Below are positions 1 to 8,285 of a stretch of DNA of 14,985 nt, one piece after another. The position numbers were made by a program, and so were the translations under genes. The notes under the pieces are model-generated. The model was given only the letters and a program-made list of their open reading frames with translations. It was not told the DNA's origin and did not search any database. Numbering within the stretch: the stretch's first letter is position 1; each line of letters begins with the position of its first letter. The stretch comes from JBBQBQ01 sp038317685 (GTDB lineage: Bacteria; Desulfobacterota; Desulfuromonadia; Desulfuromonadales; DDH964), in assembly GCA_038317685.1 (NCBI GenBank), contig JBBQBQ010000071.1, positions 1-14,985 of the forward strand. Reading direction: 5' to 3'.

Positions 1-3000
1 GGGGAAGCCGGGCCGTTTGGCATTGCAGCGCCCGGATCAACCGCCTGGGTGGCGGGCGCCGGCCCGGGACCTGCTCGTTTGGCGACGAGCTCGGAAATCT
101 TCTGCGCGATGTCCCGCACGGTGCGGACCTGGATGAAATCCTCCAGTTCGATGGTGATGCCGAACTGGCGCTCGGCGGCATCCATGATGATCGGCAGTCG
201 GCTGGAGCGGATGGAGAGGTCCCGCCTGAGATCCATGTCGGGTTCGATTTCATCCCGGTTGAAACCGGTCGCGTCCATGATGATTTCAATCAACGCCGCA
301 AGAAGGGCCTGGTGCAAAGGCGTCTCGGCAAAAGCGGGGGAGGGTGGTTCGTTCAGGATACCGGGGGCGGATGCGGGAGTTTTCTCGAAGGCCGAGAGGG
401 AAACGAACCGCGGCTCTGCTGCCACCGGCAGCTGCCCCTGGACGAAAAGTTGGGCCAGCGCGGCCTGGCAGGTCAGGGCCTCGGCGGTGGGGAGGCAGGT
501 CTGCAGGCAGACCGGTTCAGGCAGCGTGTCGGCGATGAGGTTGCTCAAGACGTCGCCTGGGCCCACCTCCACGAACAGCCGGACGCCATGGTCATACCAG
601 AGGCTCTGGACATTATTCATCCAGTGGACGGGCGATTCGAGATGCGCCATGAGAATCCGCCTGATCTCGGTAGGGTCGGCGGGATAGGGCGCCATGGTGG
701 TGTTGGAGATGACGGGAATCTGTGGGGCGTGAAGGGGGATGCCGGCAATGAACGCTTCAAGCTCCGCATGGATGACCTGCATGATCGGCGAGTGGAAAGC
801 CATGCTGACCGGCAGCAGGGTCGCCCGGTAGCCCATCTCCTTCAGGGTTTTGCAAAGCTCCTTGACCGCCTCGGTGTGACCGCTGATGGCGATTTGCTGC
901 GGGGAGTTGATATTGCCGATGTGCACATGCTCGCGTTCCCGAAGCAGCTCTTCGAGCAGCGCCAGGGGAGTGTCGACGGCGGCCATAATGCCGGGATCCC
1001 CGTGCATGGTAGCGGCCTTGTCCATGCAGATGGCCCGCTGGTTGACGATGCCAAACCCGTCCTCCGGAGAAAAGACCCCGGCCAGGCAGAGGGCCGTCAA
1101 CTCGCCCAAACTATGGCCGGCCATGGCCGCCGGACGGAGCCCCAGGGCCATGAGATAGCGGGCCATGGCGTGTTCCATGGCGAACATGGCCGGTTGCTGC
1201 CAGCGGGTCTTCTGCAGATTTTTCTCGCGATCGTGGAACATCAGCTGGAGCAGGTTGAAGTCCGCTACCGCGGCCGCCCGGTCCAGCCATTCCTTGATGA
1301 CCGGCACGGATTCGTAGAGGTCCTGCCCCATCCCCGCATACTGTGACCCCTGCCCGGGAAAGACCAGGGCGAGCGGGGCTACGGGGAGATCTTCGCGGCC
1401 CAGGAAAATCCCCTGCTGCGCGAGGGTGCGCAACGCCTTAGGTGATTCGCTGCCGGCTTCAGCCAGCGCGGTCGAGCGCTCGATGACCATGAGCGCCTCG
1501 GCCTCGGACCCTGCCCTAACCACCATACGGGTGTTACTGCCGTCCAGTTCGGTCCGGAAGAAAGAGAGGCCCTGGATGGCCGGAGGAGAGCCGTCTGCCG
1601 CCACGGCGAGACTGGACGCCCGGTCCGGCCGGACCAGGACCGTATCCGCCGCATCCCTGGCCTCCTCCAGCTGGACCACGTAGTTGGAGCCGCCAAAGCC
1701 GAAGGCGTTGACCTGCAGCCTTCTTGGCTGGCTGTCCCGGCATGTCCAGGCCAACGGCTCGGGGGTGATGAAAAGCCCCGAACCGGGCAGACCCATCTGC
1801 GGGTCCGGATGCTCATAGTTGCGGGTGCCGGGGAAAACCCCGGCCTGCATGGCCATGGTGCCGCGAATGAGGTTGTTGAGGCCCGAAGCGCCCAGGGTAT
1901 GTCCAATCTGGGATTTGAGCGAGGTGAGCACGGTGCGTTTGGAGGGCTTGAAGAAGCTCTGCAGGGCGCGCACCTCCTCCACGTCCCCCTGCCGGGTACT
2001 GGTGGCATGGCATTCCACCAGGTCCACGGCATCGGGTCCGTAGGGCAGCCCGCTGAAGGAGGCGCGGATGGCGAGTTCCTGGACGGCACTGGCGGACTCG
2101 ACCATCCCCAGGTGGTTGTTGCTGGCTCCCATGCCGGTGATGATCGCCTCGATGCGCGCGCCTCTTGCGCGCGCCAGGCTTTCCCGCTCGATGACGATCA
2201 TTCCGCCGCCTTCGCCCAGGACCAACCCGTCCCGTTCCGCATCGAAGGGCCGCGAGGTCTCGACAGCGGGTCGCTCCCGTCCCGACAGCCCGTAAAGTGC
2301 GCCGATGGCGGAAAATTCCAGATAGTGCAGGCGGGTCAGATCCTCCTCCCCCCCGCCGACGATGGCCGCGTCGATGATGCCGTTGCGGATCATCTGCAGG
2401 GCGCTGTACAGAGCGACCAACGAGGTCGAACAGGCCGCGGATACCGCATAGCTGGGTCCCATGAACCCATACCGGTTGCAGATAAAGCCGGGCGCCGCGC
2501 AGTTGAGCCGTCCCAGAAGAGTGGTGTCGTCCGGAGCCATGCGCCCGGCCTTCAGCGCCTGTTCGACGGCGCGCTCCTGGACCGGCGTGAGGGCCACGGC
2601 GGATTTGACGGCGGCGAGGATGTCGGGTACGTAGGCCCTGAGGATGGTACTGTTGAGGGTTCCCGCCGCTTCCCCCGAGTTCTGGGCGACGAGGACGCCG
2701 ATCCGCTCGCGGGGGATGTCCGATTCCAGGAGCCCGGAGGCCCGGATCGCCCGGTCCGCCAGCCACAGGGTAAGCCGGGTGGCGGAGGTCATGGAGCGGA
2801 AATCCTGGGGCGGAATCCCGAGCTCCTGGCGGGAGATCGGAAAGTCGACGAAGGCGCCGACGTTGCAGTAGGTGCGGTCCGCAACCTGTGGCCGGGGATC
2901 GAAAAAATAGTCGTGATTCCAGCGCGACGGCGGCACCAGGGTGATCCCGCTCTGCATCGCCAGGCTGGCGGCCCAGACCTCCTCAGGACCCGTTCCCAGG

Positions 3001-5195
3001 GCATTGACAACGCTCATCCCGGTGATGGCGACCCGCTCAAAAGCGTCCCTGGTGGGAGCGCCGCTCCTGAGTCCGGAAGCAACTTCGGGAGAGGGGGGCG
3101 CCGCGCGTTTCTCCTTCGACCCCACCAGGGGCCGCTGGAGCAAGAGCGGACCTTCGGCCAGCTCGCGGTGAAAGCACTGCAGATTCCGGATTGAACGGAT
3201 CGGGCCGGCGCAGGATCCACTCATGAACTGCCCGCGTTTCAGGCAGGCCTGTTCATCCAGAGGCGCCTCGCGCGACCTGTCCCGGCCCCGCGCCGCGATG
3301 AAGAGGCTCCGCGCAGACATCTCCTCCATTCGCGTGCGGAACGCGGCTTCGCCCTGGTCCCCCGCGGCAAACTCCCTCTCCAGGGATAAAACCTTTTCCG
3401 TTCGCGGGGTCCTCAAGGAGCGCACCCGCAGTCCGGTCTCCTTGCCGGAAACGACCGTTCCCCCCGGCGGCGATTCCAGGACCAACCGCTGATAGAGTGC
3501 GGTCAAGGCGCCAGTGGCAACGATCTCCCGGGTGGCCAGGTAGGCGGTACCCATCTGGATGGCGTCTGCGCCGAGCATGGCGGCGATAAATGCGGTTTCC
3601 CGATTGAAGATGCCCCCGGCCAGGATCACGCGGCAGTCCTGGAACAGGGATGGCGTCCGCCGTTTCAGATCCAACACCATTTGCCCAAGGGTGAGCGTAC
3701 TGTGCTGTCCGACGTGGCCACCGGCCTCATACCCCTCGCAGACCAGGTATTTCACCCCCGCTTCCAGGGCGAGCCGCAACAGCGCCTCGTCAGGAGCGAT
3801 ATAGATGACCTCTATGCCGCATTCGAGCAAGGATCTTAAGGGGGAGAGATCGCCACCGGCGATCACGACAAAACGCGGCTGCTGTTTCTTGATCCAGGCG
3901 AGATGGATTTCCCGGCAGGGGTTTTCCGCTAAAGCGATGAGATTGACCGCATAAGGACGTCCTCCCATGAGCTGCGGCAGGCGTCCCAGCCTCCGGTCAA
4001 GGCCCTCCGCGTCCATCAGGCCAAGGGCGATGGTCGGCAAGCCACCGGCATCGGCAATACTTGCGGCAAACTCAGGAACATCGGTGATCCAGGACATGGC
4101 GCCCTGGATGAAGGGGTATTGGGTTCCCATCGCCCGGGCGACAGTGCTGCCCACAAAGTAGTTCTTTTTGGCCTCGGCCAGCCGGCACCGGTGACCGATT
4201 TCGTCCAGGAAGGCCTTTACGGCCTCCTCGGTGCCGGCCCCAAAACGTTCAACGAACGATGCCGCAAAGGCCGCCTCCACACCCAGCGGGATGACCTCGT
4301 CCGGGCCGAAACCGCTCTCCAGTGGATGAAGAGCCTTGACCTGCACCCGCCTGATGAAGGCGCAGCGGCTTTCCTCCGTGACCCCTGCTGCGGACAGCGA
4401 GTCCTCGAGGGCCTTGATCTCCTTGAACGCGCGCGAGTTTCCCTTGTTGAACAGGCGGCAGGGAACCTGCACGTCCAGGCCGATCAGATCAGTAGAATCC
4501 AGACGGAGCCGGGCAAGCCGCTGGCGTTGAATATCCTCAATGGCAACCATATCCGTCAGCCAATGGAGGCTCTCGAAAACGATCCCGGCTGCCCCGGTCG
4601 ACAGAAATGCCGCTGCCGCCTCGGGGGTGGAGACGCCTCCCCAGAGGAGAATGTCGAGGGGCTTTGCGGGTGATGGGAGCATTTCCTTGGCCATCGCATA
4701 GAGCGCCATGGTCGTCTCGCCGCCGACGAATCCGGAGGCTTCGCACCCCTTCAGGACGATGCGCCCGATACCCGAGTGGTCCTTGATCATCGCGGCCAAA
4801 AGATCCAGATCGCCGGTGATGGGAAAACAGCGATAATGGGCCGAGAATTCCCGCAACCTCTGGAAAAAGGGTGCCGGATCATTTTGCATAAGCCGGGGGG
4901 GGCACTCTACCCAGAGATTCTCGACCCCGGTTTCCTGCAGAACATCTCTCAACGCCGGATCCAGGAAGGTCGAGACGGAGACCCTGATATCCCTGACCAG
5001 TCGGGCAGGGTCTGCCTGGCGCAGACCAGCACGCAACCCATCCACCGCCAACAGGGAAAAATCGAAGATAGTGCTGCACCCGGTTCGCCGGGCCATTTGC
5101 AGCACCGCTGGGGTGATCTCCCGTGGCCTCCAGACGAATCCGATGAGAGCAATCCGTTGCTCGGTCACCAGGTTGGAACCCTGCTGCAAAGTCAT
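1..5195 (-). CDS. Pfa-like polyketide/fatty-acid megasynthase (NMO-NMO-KS-AT-ACP...), C-terminus beyond left edge
   Basis: This is one uninterrupted frame of 1731 visible codons. ATG is at 5195 with a good Shine-Dalgarno (AGGAGA, 5200-5205). Domains in order: an NMO-like TIM barrel (residues ~10-230); a second NMO/PfaD-like flavin barrel (~350-640) with IQGAMSW (363-369) and the GGHVG histidine at 494; a ketosynthase (~720-1150) with Cys922 in AACSTS, His1063 in HATST and His1099 in GHTLGASG; an acyltransferase (~1276-1590) with FPGQGS, Ser1362 in GHSLGE and FHSP at 1468, which fits malonyl use; and an ACP (~1630-1710) with Ser1664 in LSIRSSR. All motifs fall in the same frame, so I see no frameshift. 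KS, AT and ACP would extend a chain with malonyl units; PfaD-like NMO domains act as enoyl reductases in polyunsaturated fatty acid synthases. KR and DH domains are not seen and may lie beyond base 1. The first NMO domain has Phe156 where the second has His494. It is the last visible gene of operon 2, 76 bp after the NC-motif gene. The family is sure; the product is not known. Confidence 0.9.
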   Translation of the reverse strand, partial: MTLQQGSNLVTEQRIALIGFVWRPREITPAVLQMARRTGCSTIFDFSLLAVDGLRAGLRQADPARLVRDIRVSVSTFLDPALRDVLQETGVENLWVECPPRLMQNDPAPFFQRLREFSAHYRCFPITGDLDLLAAMIKDHSGIGRIVLKGCEASGFVGGETTMALYAMAKEMLPSPAKPLDILLWGGVSTPEAAAAFLSTGAAGIVFESLHWLTDMVAIEDIQRQRLARLRLDSTDLIGLDVQVPCRLFNKGNSRAFKEIKALEDSLSAAGVTEESRCAFIRRVQVKALHPLESGFGPDEVIPLGVEAAFAASFVERFGAGTEEAVKAFLDEIGHRCRLAEAKKNYFVGSTVARAMGTQYPFIQGAMSWITDVPEFAASIADAGGLPTIALGLMDAEGLDRRLGRLPQLMGGRPYAVNLIALAENPCREIHLAWIKKQQPRFVVIAGGDLSPLRSLLECGIEVIYIAPDEALLRLALEAGVKYLVCEGYEAGGHVGQHSTLTLGQMVLDLKRRTPSLFQDCRVILAGGIFNRETAFIAAMLGADAIQMGTAYLATREIVATGALTALYQRLVLESPPGGTVVSGKETGLRVRSLRTPRTEKVLSLEREFAAGDQGEAAFRTRMEEMSARSLFIAARGRDRSREAPLDEQACLKRGQFMSGSCAGPIRSIRNLQCFHRELAEGPLLLQRPLVGSKEKRAAPPSPEVASGLRSGAPTRDAFERVAITGMSVVNALGTGPEEVWAASLAMQSGITLVPPSRWNHDYFFDPRPQVADRTYCNVGAFVDFPISRQELGIPPQDFRSMTSATRLTLWLADRAIRASGLLESDIPRERIGVLVAQNSGEAAGTLNSTILRAYVPDILAAVKSAVALTPVQERAVEQALKAGRMAPDDTTLLGRLNCAAPGFICNRYGFMGPSYAVSAACSTSLVALYSALQMIRNGIIDAAIVGGGEEDLTRLHYLEFSAIGALYGLSGRERPAVETSRPFDAERDGLVLGEGGGMIVIERESLARARGARIEAIITGMGASNNHLGMVESASAVQELAIRASFSGLPYGPDAVDLVECHATSTRQGDVEEVRALQSFFKPSKRTVLTSLKSQIGHTLGASGLNNLIRGTMAMQAGVFPGTRNYEHPDPQMGLPGSGLFITPEPLAWTCRDSQPRRLQVNAFGFGGSNYVVQLEEARDAADTVLVRPDRASSLAVAADGSPPAIQGLSFFRTELDGSNTRMVVRAGSEAEALMVIERSTALAEAGSESPKALRTLAQQGIFLGREDLPVAPLALVFPGQGSQYAGMGQDLYESVPVIKEWLDRAAAVADFNLLQLMFHDREKNLQKTRWQQPAMFAMEHAMARYLMALGLRPAAMAGHSLGELTALCLAGVFSPEDGFGIVNQRAICMDKAATMHGDPGIMAAVDTPLALLEELLREREHVHIGNINSPQQIAISGHTEAVKELCKTLKEMGYRATLLPVSMAFHSPIMQVIHAELEAFIAGIPLHAPQIPVISNTTMAPYPADPTEIRRILMAHLESPVHWMNNVQSLWYDHGVRLFVEVGPGDVLSNLIADTLPEPVCLQTCLPTAEALTCQAALAQLFVQGQLPVAAEPRFVSLSAFEKTPASAPGILNEPPSPAFAETPLHQALLAALIEIIMDATGFNRDEIEPDMDLRRDLSIRSSRLPIIMDAAERQFGITIELEDFIQVRTVRDIAQKISELVAKRAGPGPAPATQAVDPGAAMPNGPAS

Positions 5196-5271
5196 GCATT
5201 CTCCTATCGATGAATGACAATCCGCCCGTTGGTTCAGTACCACCCGCAACACCCGGGGTTCGGCGCGACCA

Positions 5272-6117
5272 TCACTCTTTCAATGCCAGGTACCATTCCG
5301 TTGCATCGCTGCCAATGCCCAGCCCGGCCAGCTGGCGCAGGTCCACTTCCAGAACATCGGGAGTGGCATACTCCAGGATCCGGTAGAGGGGATCGGTCCA
5401 GACCCGCCGCATCCTGCCCCAGACCCTGGTTTCCGGAGGCAAGGTCAGGCGGATATGGTGGATCAGGTGGATGCCCGCCAGCGCCGCTGCTGCTACCACC
5501 ATATCAGTGCAGTTGTTGGACCTGACGCCGAACTGCTCATATGGCCGCTGCATCACATAGTCATGGATTTGTTCATACTTCAAACGCGTAATCGGCATGC
5601 GCCAGACGAACGTCGGGGGGCGATTGGGCTTGCCGATCTGGAATTTCCCATCCGACCGCGTCTGCCACAAATAAGCGATAGGATCGGGATGCCCTTCCCG
5701 AATTTGCTGAAACACGCCGTCATGGTAGCGTGGTTGGCTCTGTCCCAAATCGCCGGTATGGCCACATTCGAGGCGCTCCCGGGGACTTTCCAGGATGAGC
5801 CAGCTATGTGCCCAGGGACGCTGCCAGATGGAGAGGAGCAGCGACCTGGTCGTGCGGTAGTCCCAATTGGCCGCCTCGTTCAGGAGATAGAGGGCATATC
5901 CCTCGTCCCCCACGGGGATCCCGGTGGCGGGGTCCAGGTCGGCATCGGCGGTAAAACGGCACCGGATGATGATGGGCTGAACCGCCCAGCCGTCGGGCTG
6001 CAACGGAGCGAAGAGCCCGGGGGGTCGGTGAGGCCATCTGAGCGCAACCCCCGCCAGCCATCTCAGCGCCGCGAGGAGCGGCCCGCGGTATCCCCATTCG
6101 GTGACCGCTCTCTTCAT
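5272..6117 (-). CDS. Uncharacterised protein with papain/LRAT-like His...Asn-Cys motif
   Basis: This is a 281-residue protein that I do not recognise as a named gene. Its ATG overlaps the stop of the preceding acyltransferase gene as ATGA (6114-6117). No Shine-Dalgarno is visible, so translation is probably coupled. A mildly hydrophobic, basic N-terminus (residues ~10-30) could be a membrane-proximal segment but is not a clean signal peptide. Two conserved-looking spots stand out: AHSWLILES (His104) with GHTGD (His120), and SNNCTD (Cys203). A His strand plus an Asn-Cys helix start is the pattern of NlpC/P60-like and permuted papain folds. These include LRAT acyltransferases (NCEHF) and Lnb/DUF4105-type domains (NCT). 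Its place between an acyltransferase and a lipid synthase makes a role in acyl transfer, hydrolysis or lipid handling plausible. A true peptidase is possible. The ORF is certain; the function is a guess. Confidence 0.85.
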   Translation of the reverse strand: MKRAVTEWGYRGPLLAALRWLAGVALRWPHRPPGLFAPLQPDGWAVQPIIIRCRFTADADLDPATGIPVGDEGYALYLLNEAANWDYRTTRSLLLSIWQRPWAHSWLILESPRERLECGHTGDLGQSQPRYHDGVFQQIREGHPDPIAYLWQTRSDGKFQIGKPNRPPTFVWRMPITRLKYEQIHDYVMQRPYEQFGVRSNNCTDMVVAAAALAGIHLIHHIRLTLPPETRVWGRMRRVWTDPLYRILEYATPDVLEVDLRQLAGLGIGSDATEWYLALKE

Positions 6118-7235
6118 AAGGTTTTTCTGAATATTCGATATTTTTTATATCTTTTTGCGCCTGTTTCTTCAATCAAGGTGTTGATCGACTCGTTGTCCTC
6201 CAGAGTCCAACCCATCTCCAGGTTCTGATAGTTCTTTTGTTCTCTGCCAATCTCATAGACGTGGCGGAAGGCCAACATGGGCAGCCCCAGTTGCCGATAC
6301 TTCTCCTTGACCCCGAACATCAACAATCGCAAGTCCTTGATCTCCCGCCGATAAAGGAAGGCTTTGAAAAGACCGCTCAGGCCGATCCGGCCGTTGAGAC
6401 GTTTAAGCAATGGGTTGACGTCGGGAAAGATCACGCAGACGGCCGCGGGAACATCGTCGTAATAAACGAAAAACACCAGACCCGGGTCGGCAAAGGGCTT
6501 GACACTTTTCTGAATGTCCTGCATTTCATGCTCGGTCAGGGGCACGAAACCCCAGTTGCCGGACCAGGAGTCATTGTAGATCTCACGGATCAGGGCGAAC
6601 TCGGCATCCATCTGCTGCGGATCCACGTGCCGGATGCGGACACCTTTTTTTTGCGCGATCCGTTCCGCTAAGCGCTCCATCCAGTCCGGCAGCCGGTATT
6701 CCCCATCAATCAGGAAGGCCAGCAGGTCCTTCTCCTTGGTGAAGCCGCACGCTTCGACCAACCGCTGGTAGTAGGGCGGGTTATAGGTCATCCCCACGAC
6801 CGGCGGATAATCGAAGCCCTCGATGAGCAACCCCGACTCGTTATTCATCGACGGGTTGAGCGGTCCTCGCAGGAAGGTCATCCCCTGCTGGCGAGCCCAG
6901 ATCGCCACAGAAGCGAAGAGCGCTGCTGCCGCCTCGGAATCGTCGGCGCATTCGAAAAATCCCCAAATGCCCATCTTTTCGTTATGGACCTGGTTATATC
7001 GGGAATCGATGATGCCCGCGATTCTTCCCACCGTCTCCGAACCGCGTCGGGCCAGAAAGAGGATGCGCTCGGAAAACTCCCAGAAAGGGTGCCGGCGGGG
7101 GTCCAGCATCCGGCGGACCTCTTTCTTGAGGGGGGGGACCCAATGGGGGTACCGGGCATAGATGGTCCATGGCAGGACAATGAAGTCCTTCAGGTCCGGG
7201 CCACCTTCCACCGCAATAATCTCAATGCCGGCCAA
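6114..7235 (-). CDS. GNAT-fold N-acyltransferase-like protein (paralogue A, candidate ceramide-type acyltransferase)
   Basis: This is a 373-residue soluble protein, first gene of operon 2. The start is TTG at 7235, chosen because a strong Shine-Dalgarno (GGGAGGGA, 7241-7248) sits just upstream; no ATG fits better. It aligns by eye over its whole length with the protein at 8286-9428. Shared blocks are PHWVPPL near the N-terminus, FLAR, TVGRIA, FGFFEC/WGFFEC, RGPxNPSxN, LLIEGFD, NWGFVP, a late YRQLGL that resembles the GNAT Q/RxxGxG/A cofactor loop, GWTLEDN, and a KKYRI C-terminus. This large GNAT-like family is often annotated simply as N-acetyltransferase. Caulobacter ceramide synthase (bCerS) is a GNAT-like protein of this general kind, and the neighbouring Spt-like gene makes N-acylation of a sphingoid base a reasonable guess. 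Its operon partner is the ACP-bearing synthase, so it may take the chain from that ACP. The family is likely; the substrate is inferred. Confidence 0.88.
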   Translation of the reverse strand: MAGIEIIAVEGGPDLKDFIVLPWTIYARYPHWVPPLKKEVRRMLDPRRHPFWEFSERILFLARRGSETVGRIAGIIDSRYNQVHNEKMGIWGFFECADDSEAAAALFASVAIWARQQGMTFLRGPLNPSMNNESGLLIEGFDYPPVVGMTYNPPYYQRLVEACGFTKEKDLLAFLIDGEYRLPDWMERLAERIAQKKGVRIRHVDPQQMDAEFALIREIYNDSWSGNWGFVPLTEHEMQDIQKSVKPFADPGLVFFVYYDDVPAAVCVIFPDVNPLLKRLNGRIGLSGLFKAFLYRREIKDLRLLMFGVKEKYRQLGLPMLAFRHVYEIGREQKNYQNLEMGWTLEDNESINTLIEETGAKRYKKYRIFRKTL

Positions 7236-7253
7236 AATCGTCCCTCCCGAAGG

Positions 7254-7283
7254 TTGTCAACAAAGCTCTAAGTATTGGTTAAT
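7254..7283 (+). promoter_or_regulatory. Weak candidate promoter for the PAP2 gene
   Basis: TTGTCA (7254-7259), an 18-bp spacer and GTTAAT (7278-7283) form a fair sigma-70-like pair pointing to the PAP2 gene. The -10 box overlaps that of the opposite promoter, so the two could compete. The match is modest. Confidence 0.25.
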
Positions 7284-7309
7284 TGTAGCGCACAGACCAC
7301 TTGTGGCAA
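7282..7309 (-). promoter_or_regulatory. Putative sigma-70 promoter for operon 2
   Basis: Reading the minus strand, TTGCCA (7309-7304) is followed by a 16-bp spacer and TACAAT (7287-7282). The predicted start near 7275 leaves about 40 nt of leader before the TTG at 7235. The match is good (5/6 and 5/6), and the site lies in the only divergent gap of the lipid locus. Confidence 0.45.
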
Positions 7310-7316
7310 ATTGCCA
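7304..7316. promoter_or_regulatory. 13-bp palindrome overlapping the -35 box, possible operator
   Basis: TGGCAA-A-TTGCCA is a perfect 6+1+6 inverted repeat. It covers the -35 hexamer of the putative operon 2 promoter and lies 44 bp upstream of the plus-strand PAP2 start. This is where a dimeric repressor controlling both sides could bind. No regulator gene is present in the window, and a short palindrome can arise by chance. Confidence 0.3.
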
Positions 7317-7360
7317 GGGCAGGCAGGCGATTATTTGCAATTCCACCGCAGGGAGTGTAT

Positions 7361-8284
7361 ATGGTTGCGATGCGCACCGCCTTGAACCCCTCAGATCTGC
7401 TGACCTTGGCCTTCCTTGCCCTGCTTTCCTGCCTGGCGGTCTTCTCCGCGCCGGTGAACCCGCAGTGGACCACGCTGCTCGCAACCTACGCGGGTCTGAC
7501 GGTTGCGATCCTGGCAGCTGCGGTTTATCGCACGCGGATGTACCCGGCCAAGAAGGGCTTCCACCTTTCGGTGGCTGCCACGATCATGACCGTTCTCCTG
7601 GTTTTCAACAGCCTGGGGGTCCTCATCGTCAGCCTGCATGCGACGACCTTCGACCCCTTCCTGATCGCCGCCGATCATGCGCTCTTCGGCGTTCACCCCA
7701 CGGTGTGGCTGGAGCGGCTGGTCAGCCCTCTGCTCACCGCCCTGCTCCAGTTCGCCTACATCAGTTATTATTTCATTCCCCTCTCCCTCGGTCTCGTCCT
7801 CATTGCCCGGGGACGGTTCGGCGCATTCGAAGAGGTCCTGTTCGGCATTCTGCTCTGCTTCTATCTCTCCTACGTCGGCTACCTGCTGGTCCCAGCCATC
7901 GGGCCCCGCTTTACGCTCAGCCATCTCCAGACCGGGGACCTGCAGGTTTCCCTCTTCATTGCAAACATTCAGGAGACCCTGAACGCTCTCGAAAAAAACA
8001 AGACCGATGTCTTTCCGAGCGGCCACACCGCCGTTTCGCTCATGTGCCTCTATTACGCCTGGAAAGAGCGGGAGAAACTGCTGTTTGCGGGATTTCTGCC
8101 GGTAGTCACGGGACTGATTTTTGCGACGGTCTATCTCAGGTATCACTACGTCATCGACGTGGTCGGGGGAATCGCGCTGACCGGTTTGACGATCGCCCTG
8201 GCTCCGGGACTGCGGCGCCTGCTCTCCATAGCGCCCGGCCCTCCGGGCGTCGAAGCAGGCAGGCCCGGGCCGCCGGCGAGATGA
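7361..8284 (+). CDS. PAP2-superfamily membrane phosphatase/phosphotransferase (IPC-synthase-like)
   Basis: This is a 307-residue integral membrane protein with several hydrophobic spans (about 15-30, 40-55, 72-92, 122-148, 155-180, 243-258 and 267-282). The start is ATG 7361, with GGGAG at 7351-7355. The catalytic motifs are visible: FPSGHT (Ser220, His222) and LRYHYVID (His262, Asp266), with VPAIGPRF (178-184) upstream. This arrangement fits the PAP2_3 branch that includes inositol-phosphorylceramide synthase (Aur1-like) proteins as well as lipid phosphatases. In this neighbourhood it could transfer a phospho-headgroup to a ceramide-like lipid at the membrane, or dephosphorylate a lipid phosphate. 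It is the only plus-strand gene of the locus. It is divergent from operon 2, and its stop is 1 bp from that of the convergent gene. The C-terminal ~15 residues are Gly/Pro/Arg-rich and probably cytosolic. The superfamily is sure; phosphatase versus transferase is open. Confidence 0.92.
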   Translation: MVAMRTALNPSDLLTLAFLALLSCLAVFSAPVNPQWTTLLATYAGLTVAILAAAVYRTRMYPAKKGFHLSVAATIMTVLLVFNSLGVLIVSLHATTFDPFLIAADHALFGVHPTVWLERLVSPLLTALLQFAYISYYFIPLSLGLVLIARGRFGAFEEVLFGILLCFYLSYVGYLLVPAIGPRFTLSHLQTGDLQVSLFIANIQETLNALEKNKTDVFPSGHTAVSLMCLYYAWKEREKLLFAGFLPVVTGLIFATVYLRYHYVIDVVGGIALTGLTIALAPGLRRLLSIAPGPPGVEAGRPGPPAR

Positions 8285-8285
8285 T

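Noticed and set aside
312..3194. Long plus-strand frames (312-1346 and 1809-3194) and a minus frame at 1813-2766
   Set aside because: They are shadows of the megasynthase. KS and AT active-site motifs all lie in the single minus frame starting at 5195, and these products are low-complexity Gly/Arg/Pro-rich with no family features.
7255..7260. Consensus TTGACA on the minus strand as a -35 box
   Set aside because: It lies only about 20 nt upstream of the TTG start and overlaps the leader; no -10 box fits before the gene.
8262..8271. GGCCCGGGCC palindrome at the end of PAP2
   Set aside because: It is within GC-rich coding sequence with no T-run and looks compositional.
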